From NCBI GenBank assembly GCA_964344765.1, contig CAYFOM010000020.1:8153-72152 (forward strand): a stretch of DNA of 64,000 nt. The letters run 5' to 3'. Below, in pieces: positions 57,357 to 64,000 of this stretch. Below the pieces are notes generated by a model, which was not told the DNA's origin, ran no database searches, and worked only from the letters and a program-made list of their open reading frames with translations. The number at the start of each line of letters is the position of its first letter. Within the stretch, counting starts at the first letter, position 1. The DNA comes from JACNIZ01 sp964344765. GTDB taxonomy: Bacteria > Planctomycetota > UBA1135. The position numbers and the translations under genes were made by a program.

Positions 57357-59261
57357 ATGTCCTCCATACTCATTCCGGTCCTGGCCGCGTCGTGCGGTCT
57401 GTTCGCCTCTGTGGCAACCAGCGCTCCTGCTCCCTCACCCGTCAGCAGTCCTCAACTGGAAGCCAGTCCGCAAGGATTGTTCCCGGCGCCGGCGCAGGTG
57501 AACCATCAAGGCGAACACGGTTGGACGTTGACCGTCACACCGACCGCCGCCGACCTGACCGCAATCCGCTCGGACCTGCGCCTGGAATCGGCCGAAGGCG
57601 AGGTGCGGCTATTGACCGACGTCGACGGCACCGGCTTTTTGGTTTCGTGCTTCGGCCAGGTCATCGTTACCGAAGCCACCCACAGTGATGCGGTGCCGGT
57701 GCGGCTGCGCGTGCTGGATGGCGGCGGTCAGGTGCTTTTTGAAAAGCGCGTTGACGGGCTCACTGATCCGCGCTTGTCGGCCGACGGCGATCAGCTGGTG
57801 CTGCGTTCGCGACGAGGCACCGAGGTGCTGGATTTGCAGAGCTTCGAGGTTCAAACTTTGCCGCGTTACGCCGGCTTCGCCGTGGCTGCAAACGGTGCGG
57901 TTGCCGGCATCGCCATCGAGCAGGGCGAGGCTGAAGTGGGCGACACGCTTGTCCTGCATAGCCATTCCGGCTCGGTTGAAGTTGCCGTGCCCGCCGACGT
58001 CCGCCGCCTGGCTTTCGACGGCGATCGCTTGCTGGTGTTGAGTAAAAACCACCTTTGGCAGTTGGATTCCGAATCGCTGGCACTGCGCAGTCTCTACACG
58101 CTGACTCAAGTCGGTGAGTTGCGCGACTTGCGCGTATTCCAAGGTCGCACTTTGGTTGGCGCACGACGCGTCGATGGCGATCAATACAGCGGTTTCCAGT
58201 TGGCCTTGGACGCGCAAGGCAAAACCGTCAACCAATCGCGCGGCAATACGGCGATTGCTCCGCCGAATCAACAAGCCAATGCTCAGGAGCGCGGGTTGAT
58301 TCCTTGGCCGATGGCGCCGAATTCGCAACACCCGATCGGCAATACTTACGGTGAGTATCAAAACTATGGTGGTTCGCCGTACTTGCACCCCGGCATCGAC
58401 GTCATGGGTGACCATTACGAGCCGGTTTACGCCGTCGCCGACGGCAAGGTCAAGGCGGTGCTGACCACAAGCGCGCAGTATCACTGGCGAGTTGCTGTGG
58501 GTGGGCCGACCAGCGGGACGTCAAGCGGTCATTTGTACGCTCACCTGACCCAATCGTCGATTGCCGTCAACGTCGGCGACACCGTCGTCGAAGGGCAATA
58601 CCTCGGCGATTTGGTGCCGTGGCCGACGTCGAACTTTACGCATTGCCATTTCGCCAGCATCGAGGACAGCGGTAATACTTGGTATGGCGATTGGCTGTGC
58701 CCGAATAACGTGCATGAAGATTTGGTGCATCGTACCGAGACCACTGCGCCTGTGTTCGAGAACGCGCGCGGCAATGATCTGTTCGCTTTTTGCCGTAACA
58801 ATACGTCGACCTATCGCGATCCGGATAACTTGTACAACAAGGTCGACATCATCGTGCACGTAGGCGACAAGTTGAATTCCGGTTGGACTTGCTCGGTGCA
58901 GACTTTGCGCTACAGCATTTATCCGGTCGGCAACCCCGGCGCGCCGGTAGTGGACAATAAGTTGGCGGTGAATTTCGATATGGCGCTCGATACTTATGGA
59001 TCGGGCAGCATTGACGCCTTCCTCGTCGATTTGCTGTACAAAGAGGATTCGACCTGCAATACCAACGGCGATTACAGCAGCCGCGAGTTCTTCCACATCA
59101 TCACCAATTCCAACGGTGACCAGGTGTACGACAACTCGGACCTCACTGAATCCTGGAACACCACTTTGGTTGCTAATGGCGACTATGTGGTCGAAGTCGT
59201 CGCCAAAGACGCCGCCGGTAATCGCGCCGTCGGTCGCATGACGGTGACGGTGAATAACTAG
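57357..59261 (+). CDS. Secreted M23-family metallopeptidase
   Basis: This 634-residue exported protein has a signal peptide (IPVLAASCGLFASVATSAPA). Residues about 30-300 are a beta-propeller-like region (LSADGDQLVLRSRRGTEVLDL, LAFDGDRLLVLSKNHLWQL). An M23 (LytM) domain follows: HPGIDVMGDHYEPVYAV (near 343), GHLYAHL (near 392) and FTHCHFASI (near 427) give the H..D and HxH zinc ligands. The C-terminal 180 residues form an Ig-like domain (DGDYVVEVVAKDAAGNRAVG). M23 enzymes cut peptidoglycan cross-bridges or glycyl peptides; the target here is unknown. Confidence 0.85.
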   Translation: MSSILIPVLAASCGLFASVATSAPAPSPVSSPQLEASPQGLFPAPAQVNHQGEHGWTLTVTPTAADLTAIRSDLRLESAEGEVRLLTDVDGTGFLVSCFGQVIVTEATHSDAVPVRLRVLDGGGQVLFEKRVDGLTDPRLSADGDQLVLRSRRGTEVLDLQSFEVQTLPRYAGFAVAANGAVAGIAIEQGEAEVGDTLVLHSHSGSVEVAVPADVRRLAFDGDRLLVLSKNHLWQLDSESLALRSLYTLTQVGELRDLRVFQGRTLVGARRVDGDQYSGFQLALDAQGKTVNQSRGNTAIAPPNQQANAQERGLIPWPMAPNSQHPIGNTYGEYQNYGGSPYLHPGIDVMGDHYEPVYAVADGKVKAVLTTSAQYHWRVAVGGPTSGTSSGHLYAHLTQSSIAVNVGDTVVEGQYLGDLVPWPTSNFTHCHFASIEDSGNTWYGDWLCPNNVHEDLVHRTETTAPVFENARGNDLFAFCRNNTSTYRDPDNLYNKVDIIVHVGDKLNSGWTCSVQTLRYSIYPVGNPGAPVVDNKLAVNFDMALDTYGSGSIDAFLVDLLYKEDSTCNTNGDYSSREFFHIITNSNGDQVYDNSDLTESWNTTLVANGDYVVEVVAKDAAGNRAVGRMTVTVNN

Positions 59262-59277
59262 GACTTATAATCCGCCC
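59244..59277 (+). promoter_or_regulatory. Candidate promoter of the AhpD-like gene
   Basis: GTGACG (59244-59249), a 16-bp spacer and a perfect TATAAT (59266-59271) end 6 nt before ATG 59278. This predicts a leaderless transcript inside the M23 coding end. Confidence 0.55.
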
Positions 59278-59646
59278 ATGAGCAACCCGACCTTCGAAGA
59301 GGAACGGGCTCGGCTCCAGGAGTTGGTCTTGGAGAAGGGCTCGCGCACAACCAAGCGCTTCTTCAACTTAGACCAAGCTGCTTACCGCGATGGCGCTTTA
59401 ACTGCGCGCACCAAAGAGCTACTTGGCTTGGTGGCCAGCACGGTCTTGCGTTGTGATGACTGCATCAGCTACCACCTGATTCGCACTCACGAGCTAGGCT
59501 ACAGCGGCGACGAAATTCGCGAAGCGCTCGACGTCGCGCTGATCGTTGGCGGATCGATCACCATTCCGCATGTGCGCCGTGCCTATGGCGTGCTTGAAGA
59601 GCGCGGGATCGATGGCGATGCAGGTGGCGGGAGCGAGGCTGAATGA
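59278..59646 (+). CDS. AhpD-like / carboxymuconolactone-decarboxylase-family protein
   Basis: This 122-residue all-helical protein has the redox pair C59-D-D-C62 with a nearby H66 (RCDDCISYHLIRTHELGYS), typical of AhpD-type peroxidase partners. It may be part of hydroperoxide defence or an aromatic-compound enzyme. The C-terminal GDAGGGSEAE tail is acidic. Its stop overlaps the next gene's ATG by 4 bp, so the two are translationally coupled. Confidence 0.88.
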   Translation: MSNPTFEEERARLQELVLEKGSRTTKRFFNLDQAAYRDGALTARTKELLGLVASTVLRCDDCISYHLIRTHELGYSGDEIREALDVALIVGGSITIPHVRRAYGVLEERGIDGDAGGGSEAE

Positions 59647-61157
59647 AGAAGCCGCGCAAGTGGCTGCGGCGGTTGACGGCGGCGGTAATGCTGTTGTTGA
59701 TCGTCATGCTGGTGCGGACCTTTGCCCAACCAAGTTTGCAAATCGAGGTCAGTGCTGCCGCCGAAATTGAATTGGATGAAGTGCAGCTAGCCGCTCGATT
59801 GGCGCAAGCGATCGGCTTTCGCACGATTAGCAGTGGCAAAGCGGAAACCACTGATTTAAAACCGTTCGCCGAGTTGTTGGATTGGTTCGAACGCACCTAT
59901 CCAATGGTTTATTCCAGCTTGGATGCGCAGCGCATCGGCGCACCGTTGGAAGGTCAGGTGGAAAGCCCAGGCCACAGCCTGATCCTGCAGTGGCACGGCA
60001 GCGATGCGACGTTGACTCCCGGTTTGTTCATGGCTCACCTCGACGTGGTGCCGGTGGAACCCGGAACCGAACAAGATTGGAGCCATCCGCCGTTCGCCGG
60101 AGCTATTGCCGACGGTTTCATTTGGGGCCGCGGCGCGATGGATGTGAAAAGCGGTGCCGTCGCGCTGCATGAAGCCATTCAGCAACTGCTCGCCGACGGT
60201 TTGCAGCCCAAGCGCACCTTGTATTTTGCCTTCGGCCACGACGAAGAAGTGGGTGGCGCCGCCGGCAATGGCGCGATTGTGCAGTGGATGAAAGATCGCG
60301 GTATTGAGTTGGAGTTTGTCATCGACGAGGGCGGCTTCATTGTCGACGGTTTGGTGCCGGAACTGGGCGAGCAACCCGTTGCCATGGTCGACGTCGCCGA
60401 AAAGGCTTATTGCACCGTGCATTTGACCGCGCGCGGCGATGGCGGGCACAGTTCGATGCCGCCCAGTCGCACCGCGGTGGGGCGCATTGCGTCGGCAATT
60501 CATCAATTGGAGTCCAATCCGTTCCCGGTGGGATTGCCCGAAACCATGCGCGATCAGCTACGCCACTTGGCACCGGAAATGCCGTTCGTCAAACGGGTAC
60601 TGCTGAGCAACTTGTGGCTGACCGGAGGCTTGGTCAAGCGAATGATGGCGGCTGACCCGCGCGCACGTTCGCTGCTACATACCACGACCGCGGCGACGAT
60701 GATTGACGGCGGCATTAAGGAAAACGTTGTGCCGCAGCAAGCAAGCGCAACGGTGAATTTCCGTCTGCTGCCAGGTACATCGCCGGAGGATGTACTCGCT
60801 CACGTCGAAGAGGTGATTGATGATGAATGGGTGACCGCCCAACTCGGTTTGACGACCACACCGGCGCCGCCTTCATCGGTAGATTCCGATATTTATCGCG
60901 CCATCGCCCAATCCACCCGCGAGGTTCATCCCAATGCCGTCGTCGTGCCGGCGTTGTTGGTCGGCGCCACCGATTCGCGCCATTACCGCGAGCTATGCGA
61001 TCAGGTTTATCGCTTCACCGGCTTGCGTTTGCATTTGGACGACGTCGGCGGTTTTCATGGCACCAATGAACGCATGCGTGTCGATTATTACGCCGACGGC
61101 GTGCGCATCATGATGCGGATGATGATCAATCTTGGGGTTTGCGACGCTGCGCCTTAA
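59643..61157 (+). CDS. Membrane-anchored M20-family peptidase
   Basis: This 504-residue di-zinc peptidase has an N-terminal membrane helix (residues about 10-27). Metal-site motifs are FMAHLDVVPV (near 130), IWGRGAMDVKSG (bridging Asp near 167), FGHDEEVGG (catalytic Glu pair near 200) and the late FHGTNERM (near 475). The dimerisation domain lies between about 250 and 370. The sequence resembles carboxypeptidase S / PM20D1 enzymes that hydrolyse N-acyl amino acids or dipeptides. It is coupled to the AhpD-like gene. The 3' end overlaps the convergent ArfB-like gene by 32 bp. Confidence 0.9.
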   Translation: MKKPRKWLRRLTAAVMLLLIVMLVRTFAQPSLQIEVSAAAEIELDEVQLAARLAQAIGFRTISSGKAETTDLKPFAELLDWFERTYPMVYSSLDAQRIGAPLEGQVESPGHSLILQWHGSDATLTPGLFMAHLDVVPVEPGTEQDWSHPPFAGAIADGFIWGRGAMDVKSGAVALHEAIQQLLADGLQPKRTLYFAFGHDEEVGGAAGNGAIVQWMKDRGIELEFVIDEGGFIVDGLVPELGEQPVAMVDVAEKAYCTVHLTARGDGGHSSMPPSRTAVGRIASAIHQLESNPFPVGLPETMRDQLRHLAPEMPFVKRVLLSNLWLTGGLVKRMMAADPRARSLLHTTTAATMIDGGIKENVVPQQASATVNFRLLPGTSPEDVLAHVEEVIDDEWVTAQLGLTTTPAPPSSVDSDIYRAIAQSTREVHPNAVVVPALLVGATDSRHYRELCDQVYRFTGLRLHLDDVGGFHGTNERMRVDYYADGVRIMMRMMINLGVCDAAP

Positions 61158-61518
61158 CGTCGGAGCGACGTTTTTTGGCATCCAACCGGCGACGGATCGA
61201 GGCACGAGTCGGTCGCGTTCTGTGGCGCTTCGGCGGACGGTAATTTAAGGCGCGCAATTTTTCAATCAGCCGCGCCATCGCCAACTCGCGATTGCGCTTT
61301 TGACTGCGCGCTGCGGTTGCGGTGATGGTGATGCCGCTGGGTTCATGGACCAGCCGCACGCCGGTTTCCACCTTGTTGCGGTGCTGGCCGCCGGGTCCGC
61401 TGCCGCGAATAAAGCTCCACTCGACCTCCTTCTCCAACACCTTAGGATCGGTGGACCAGCGCTGCGGCTGGGCATCGGCCGGCGGGTCGGGCTGGTCTGG
61501 GTCGGTGGGGGAATTCAT
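61126..61518 (-). CDS. ArfB-like ribosome-rescue peptide-release protein
   Basis: This 130-residue protein has one RF-1-type catalytic domain with the G43-G44-Q45 motif (RGSGPGGQHRNKVETGV) and a basic C-terminal tail (RRRLDAKKRRSDVKAQRRK) that would enter the empty mRNA channel. It would hydrolyse peptidyl-tRNA on stalled ribosomes. The N-terminal 20 residues are Pro/Asp-rich. No stop-codon-recognition domain. It converges with the M20 gene and diverges from trxB. Confidence 0.9.
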   Translation of the reverse strand: MNSPTDPDQPDPPADAQPQRWSTDPKVLEKEVEWSFIRGSGPGGQHRNKVETGVRLVHEPSGITITATAARSQKRNRELAMARLIEKLRALNYRPPKRHRTRPTRASIRRRLDAKKRRSDVKAQRRKPQD

Positions 61519-61521
61519 GGC

Positions 61522-61559
61522 TTGGGAGGGGCTCTATTCTGGCTTAGAATACCCGCCTC
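61522..61559 (+). promoter_or_regulatory. Promoter of trxB
   Basis: TTGGGA (61522-61527), a 17-bp spacer and TAGAAT (61545-61550), with 9 nt to ATG 61560. This is the best-formed -35/-10 pair near a start in the window and implies little or no 5' leader. Confidence 0.6.
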
Positions 61560-62501
61560 ATGGTTCACAACATCGCAATCATTGGATCGGGCCCGGCCGG
61601 CTACACCGCCGCCCTTTATGCCTCGCGCGCCGGATTGAAGCCGGTGGTCTTCGAGGGCATGCAGCCAGGCGGCCAGCTGACGTTGACCACCGAGGTGGAA
61701 AATTTCCCCGGTTTCCCTGACGGAATTACCGGTCCGGAATTGATGGAGAAGTTCAAAGCTCAAGCCGAGCGTTTCGGCAGCGAATTCATCACCTTCCGCA
61801 ATATCTCCAAGATTGAAACCGACAAACAGCCGTTCGTGATCCACGATGAGTTCGGTGACAGCTACGAGGCGCACGCGGTGATCATCGCCACCGGTGCCTC
61901 GGCGAAGATGCTCGGCATCGAAAAAGAGCACGAGATGATGACGCAAGGCCAGGGCGTTTCCGCCTGTGCCACATGCGACGGCGCGTTCTACCAAGACAAA
62001 GAAGTCGCCATCGTCGGCGGCGGCGATACGGCGATGGAAGAAGCGAATTTCCTGACCCGCTTTGCCTCCAAGGTCACGCTGCTGCACCGCCGCGATTACT
62101 TCCGCGCATCGAAAATCATGCTCGAGCGCACCGAAGCCAATCCCAAGATCGACATCAAGATCTGGCGCACCATCGACGAAATCCTGCAGGACGAAAACGG
62201 TCGCATCCGCGGCCTCAACCTCGAAGATCCGCGCGACAACTCCAAAGAGGAGCTCGACGTGCAGGGACTGTTTGTCGCCATCGGTCACTCGCCGAACACC
62301 GGCTTCCTCGGCGACGAATTCGAGCGCGACGACGTCGGCTACCTCAAGTTGGAAAACGGCACGCGCACCTCGATTGATGGAGTCTTCGCCGCCGGTGACG
62401 TGCACGACCCCGACTACCGTCAAGCCATTACCGCTGCCGGGGCTGGATGTGCTGCGGCTCTAGAAGCTCAGCGGTGGTTGGAAGAGCGGGGGATTGAGTG
62501 A
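61560..62501 (+). CDS. trxB: Thioredoxin reductase
   Basis: This 313-residue NADPH-dependent flavoenzyme reduces thioredoxin. FAD motif IGSGPAGYTAALYASRAG (near 6), redox pair C136-A-T-C139 (SACATCDGAFY), NADPH motif VGGGDTAMEEANFLT (near 152) and the C-terminal FAD motif GVFAAGDVHD are all present. Length is normal. The leaderless-type promoter is described separately. The stop is followed at once by six T and then a large palindrome. Confidence 0.97.
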   Translation: MVHNIAIIGSGPAGYTAALYASRAGLKPVVFEGMQPGGQLTLTTEVENFPGFPDGITGPELMEKFKAQAERFGSEFITFRNISKIETDKQPFVIHDEFGDSYEAHAVIIATGASAKMLGIEKEHEMMTQGQGVSACATCDGAFYQDKEVAIVGGGDTAMEEANFLTRFASKVTLLHRRDYFRASKIMLERTEANPKIDIKIWRTIDEILQDENGRIRGLNLEDPRDNSKEELDVQGLFVAIGHSPNTGFLGDEFERDDVGYLKLENGTRTSIDGVFAAGDVHDPDYRQAITAAGAGCAAALEAQRWLEERGIE

Positions 62502-62589
62502 TTTTTTGGGGGTTGCTGGGATGACATTTCGGCGGCTAGAGAAGCAGCGGAGCTGCTTCAAATGCCGCCGAAATGTCATCCCAGCAACC
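62502..62589 (+). repeat. Palindromic element copy 1 after trxB
   Basis: Directly after the trxB stop come six T (62502-62507), then a 26-bp perfect inverted repeat: left arm 62511-62536, right arm 62564-62589. Between the arms lies a second stem, GAAGCAGC (62541-62548) with GCTGCTTC (62552-62559). The core (62527-62573, beginning TTTCGGCGGCTAGAGAAGC) is shared with copy 2. The outer stem begins GGTTGCTGGGATGACA. It is not a normal terminator because the T-run precedes rather than follows the stem. Confidence 0.9.
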
Positions 62590-62842
62590 TCGCATAAACC
62601 GGATTGATCGCCCGCGCGTTCCCCGGTTGCTTCGATGATATTTAGATGTAGATATGGATATCGAAGTTGAATTTTGCTTTATCACTATTTTCCTTATAGA
62701 TTGATTTTGATGGTTCTCGTTAACCGGGAATATCGTGTTTGAAATTTCATTCAGCTTGCCACCTGGATGGGGCAAGACGCATTGGAAACCCTTTGAGTCT
62801 GTGGAAATATTCCGGCATTGCATCAGCGGAAGTGTTGTCTGT
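62590..62842. other. AT-rich spacer between the two palindromes, no gene seen
   Basis: These 253 bp are visibly more AT-rich than the rest of the window (for example 62631-62720). The short open frames crossing it are only readings of the palindromes and lack start signals or recognisable products. No tRNA, hairpin terminator or IS end was found. Confidence 0.5.
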
Positions 62843-62928
62843 GTTGGTGGGTGTAGGTTTCGGCGGCATTTGAAGCAGCTTGCTGCTTCTCTAGCCGCCG
62901 AAACCTACACCCACCAACAACAAAAAAA
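62843..62928 (-). repeat. Palindromic element copy 2 after the VOC lipoprotein gene
   Basis: This is a 25-bp perfect inverted repeat: arms 62843-62867 and 62894-62918. Inside is GAAGCAG (62872-62878) with CTGCTTC (62883-62889). Read on the minus strand from the VOC gene, its order equals copy 1: stop codon, seven T (62928-62922 on the complementary strand), outer stem GTTGGTGGGTGTAGG, then core TTTCGGCGGCTAGAGAAGC. The core is 62858-62903. Confidence 0.9.
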
Positions 62929-63378
62929 CTACGGTTGCCAAAGACCAACCTGAACTCCATCCAGGATATAAATACACCAAGTACCCGTGTCACCTTGTTG
63001 GGTCGGTGGGTAAGCGATGACTCCACCCTTGGATTCGGCGGTGGCTGCGGCTGCTTTGACGTCGGCCACGTGGAAGTAGGTGCGAACGATGGCCGATTCG
63101 TGAGCCGCTAACGGAGCACGTACGCCGAGCAGACTGCCGTCGGGTTGGGTGGCGATGCGGGCGTTGCCGAAGGCTGCCTGCGGTTCGCCGAAGCTTAAGC
63201 CGTGAGTGGTTTCTAAGGTGGCGATCTGATCGTCAACTGAGTTGGTGACGATTTCGACGTAATGAACTGGCGACTGCTGGCAAGTCATCTCTTCTTGGCA
63301 ATCGTTGGGCATTTGGCAGGCTGCTAGCGGGAGCAGGGCCAGTGCGAAGAAGGCTTTTCGGCTAAACATGGGTGGCAT
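62929..63378 (-). CDS. VOC-fold (glyoxalase-like) lipoprotein
   Basis: This 149-residue lipoprotein has lipobox L-A-A-C with Cys near residue 21 (ALALLPLAAC). The mature part is a vicinal-oxygen-chelate / glyoxalase-like domain: VHYVEIVTNSVDDQIATLE, AFGNARIATQPDGSLLGV, VRTYFHVADVKAAAATAESKG and IYILDGVQVGLWQP. Metal-binding residues are incomplete, so it may be a binding rather than catalytic protein. ATG 63378 was chosen; ATG 63369 also works. It lies just downstream of the amidase and just upstream of palindrome copy 2. Confidence 0.78.
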   Translation of the reverse strand: MPPMFSRKAFFALALLPLAACQMPNDCQEEMTCQQSPVHYVEIVTNSVDDQIATLETTHGLSFGEPQAAFGNARIATQPDGSLLGVRAPLAAHESAIVRTYFHVADVKAAAATAESKGGVIAYPPTQQGDTGTWCIYILDGVQVGLWQP

Positions 63379-63388
63379 TTGTGAGGGG

Positions 63389-63913
63389 TTATTGCTTGAC
63401 CAAGCGAATGGCGTCGGCAATGACTACGTAGGAGCCGCTTCCGGAGTTATCAAGGCCAATTAGGGTTTTGGTGCCCTTTGGCAGCCATTTGGTGGTGACC
63501 AAATTCCATTGACCGCCGTTGTTTTGTTGATTGACGTTCGAGGTTGTGGTGTTGCCGTTGACGCGCCAGCCGATCTTAGTGTTCGGGTTGCGGTTGCTGC
63601 CTTGCGGCCACCAGTAATAGATTTTGTAAGTACCGGCCGACGGAATGTTGGGCCGCCAATAAGCCAGCGCATAACTGGTGCCGGTGCTTGCCCAGCGGTA
63701 ATCGGAACCGTATTTATCGCCGGAGCTGGTTCCGGTGTTCCACGTGCCGGACGAGAAGATTGCTTGGTTGTTATCGAGAATGATCTCGGTGCCGCCGCTG
63801 CCGCCGTTGAGTTTGTCGTCGATGTCTTGGCGCAGGCTCGGCAATTGGTTGTATGCCAGATCACCTGGGCAAGCTGTGGAGCTGACATTTCGGTGTCCAT
63901 AAATGTTGTTCAT
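63389..63913 (-). CDS. N-acetylmuramoyl-L-alanine amidase, C-terminal part, with golvesin-like domain
   Basis: These 174 residues begin inside the zinc-amidase (Amidase_2/PGRP) domain: IYGHRNVSSTACPGDLAYNQLPSLR holds the last His and Cys zinc ligands. After a Gly-rich linker comes a C-terminal beta domain like the golvesin C-terminal type (DNNQAIFSSGTWN, SAGTYKIYYWWPQ, GGQWNLVTTKWL, YVVIADAIRL). The catalytic N-terminal two thirds are missing. The same frame continues upstream to 63949 as GSSWYSGYSGS, then meets TGA (63952-63950). So the gene is interrupted or mis-assembled near the window edge. The remaining 48 bp to 64000 look different (more AT-rich). Confidence 0.65.
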   Translation of the reverse strand: MNNIYGHRNVSSTACPGDLAYNQLPSLRQDIDDKLNGGSGGTEIILDNNQAIFSSGTWNTGTSSGDKYGSDYRWASTGTSYALAYWRPNIPSAGTYKIYYWWPQGSNRNPNTKIGWRVNGNTTTSNVNQQNNGGQWNLVTTKWLPKGTKTLIGLDNSGSGSYVVIADAIRLVKQ

Positions 63914-64000
63914 CGAGCCGCTGTAGCCGGAGTACCACGAGCTACCCGATCAAGCAACATCTTTTCTGTAAAAAGCAGCAGACTCATCAAATGCCTTCCA

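Noticed and set aside
62536..63026. Small open frames across the palindromes (with GGCRFRR-like peptides on both strands)
   Set aside because: The similar peptides on opposite strands are produced by the palindromic DNA itself; there are no start signals.
1..64000. tRNA, rRNA, CRISPR arrays, prophage or integrase genes
   Set aside because: No cloverleaf in the gaps, no spaced direct repeats, and no phage or recombinase proteins were recognised by eye; a tRNAscan or CRISPR search would settle it.

Overview
The window looks like chromosome from a free-living diderm (Gram-negative) bacterium. The signs are a TonB-dependent receptor, three outer-membrane beta-barrel type proteins, a WaaP-like sugar kinase, many lipoproteins and signal peptides, an Fe superoxide dismutase and several two-component proteins. 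The large secreted protein set (CotH/lamin-tail, GH172, HEAT and large tandem secreted proteins) recalls Planctomycetota or marine Acidobacteriota, but no marker gene fixes the phylum, so this is a guess. No rRNA, tRNA, CRISPR array, integrase or complete IS element was seen. Genes are dense, on both strands, and gaps are mostly under 200 bp.

Layout. 1-2.3 kb (minus): the start of a Lon-type protease with a degenerate P-loop, and a GT-C membrane protein with a TPR tail. 2.5-9.4 kb (plus): a FecA-like TonB receptor, a beta-propeller lipoprotein and a lipoprotein nitrilase in one likely operon, then a CotH/lamin-tail protein. 9.5-10.1 kb: sodB with a terminator. 10.2-21.7 kb (plus): five tandem paralogous secreted proteins of unknown function, four of about 850 residues and one N-terminally shortened. 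21.8-29 kb: a frameshifted outer-membrane barrel, a WaaP-like kinase, cca, an SDR, a secreted propeller and a Cys/Met-metabolism PLP enzyme with a basic tail. 29-45.9 kb (plus): recG, a HEAT protein, a lytic transglycosylase, elbB, an M1 peptidase, a GGDEF protein built on a decayed histidine kinase, a large lipoprotein, an XRE/histone-H1-like fusion, a GH172-like protein, an M32 carboxypeptidase and a CBS protein. 45.9-51.8 kb: two hybrid histidine kinases, a single-domain response regulator and a CPBP protease. 51.8-61.5 kb: acetoacetyl-CoA synthetase, a RIC/ScdA-like di-iron protein, a porin-like barrel, an SDR, a MOSC protein, an M23 peptidase, an AhpD-like protein, an M20 peptidase and an ArfB-like factor. 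61.5-64 kb: trxB, an intergenic region with two large related palindromes, a VOC lipoprotein and the 3' part of an amidase.

The strongest unexplained signals are two. (1) Two palindromes lie at the 3' ends of convergent trxB and the VOC gene. They share a core of about 46 nt, and their outer stems differ between copies yet stay perfectly self-complementary. (2) The five-gene paralogous array. A further genome-style signal is that many start codons lie only 6-9 nt after a TANNNT -10-like hexamer, which suggests leaderless mRNAs.
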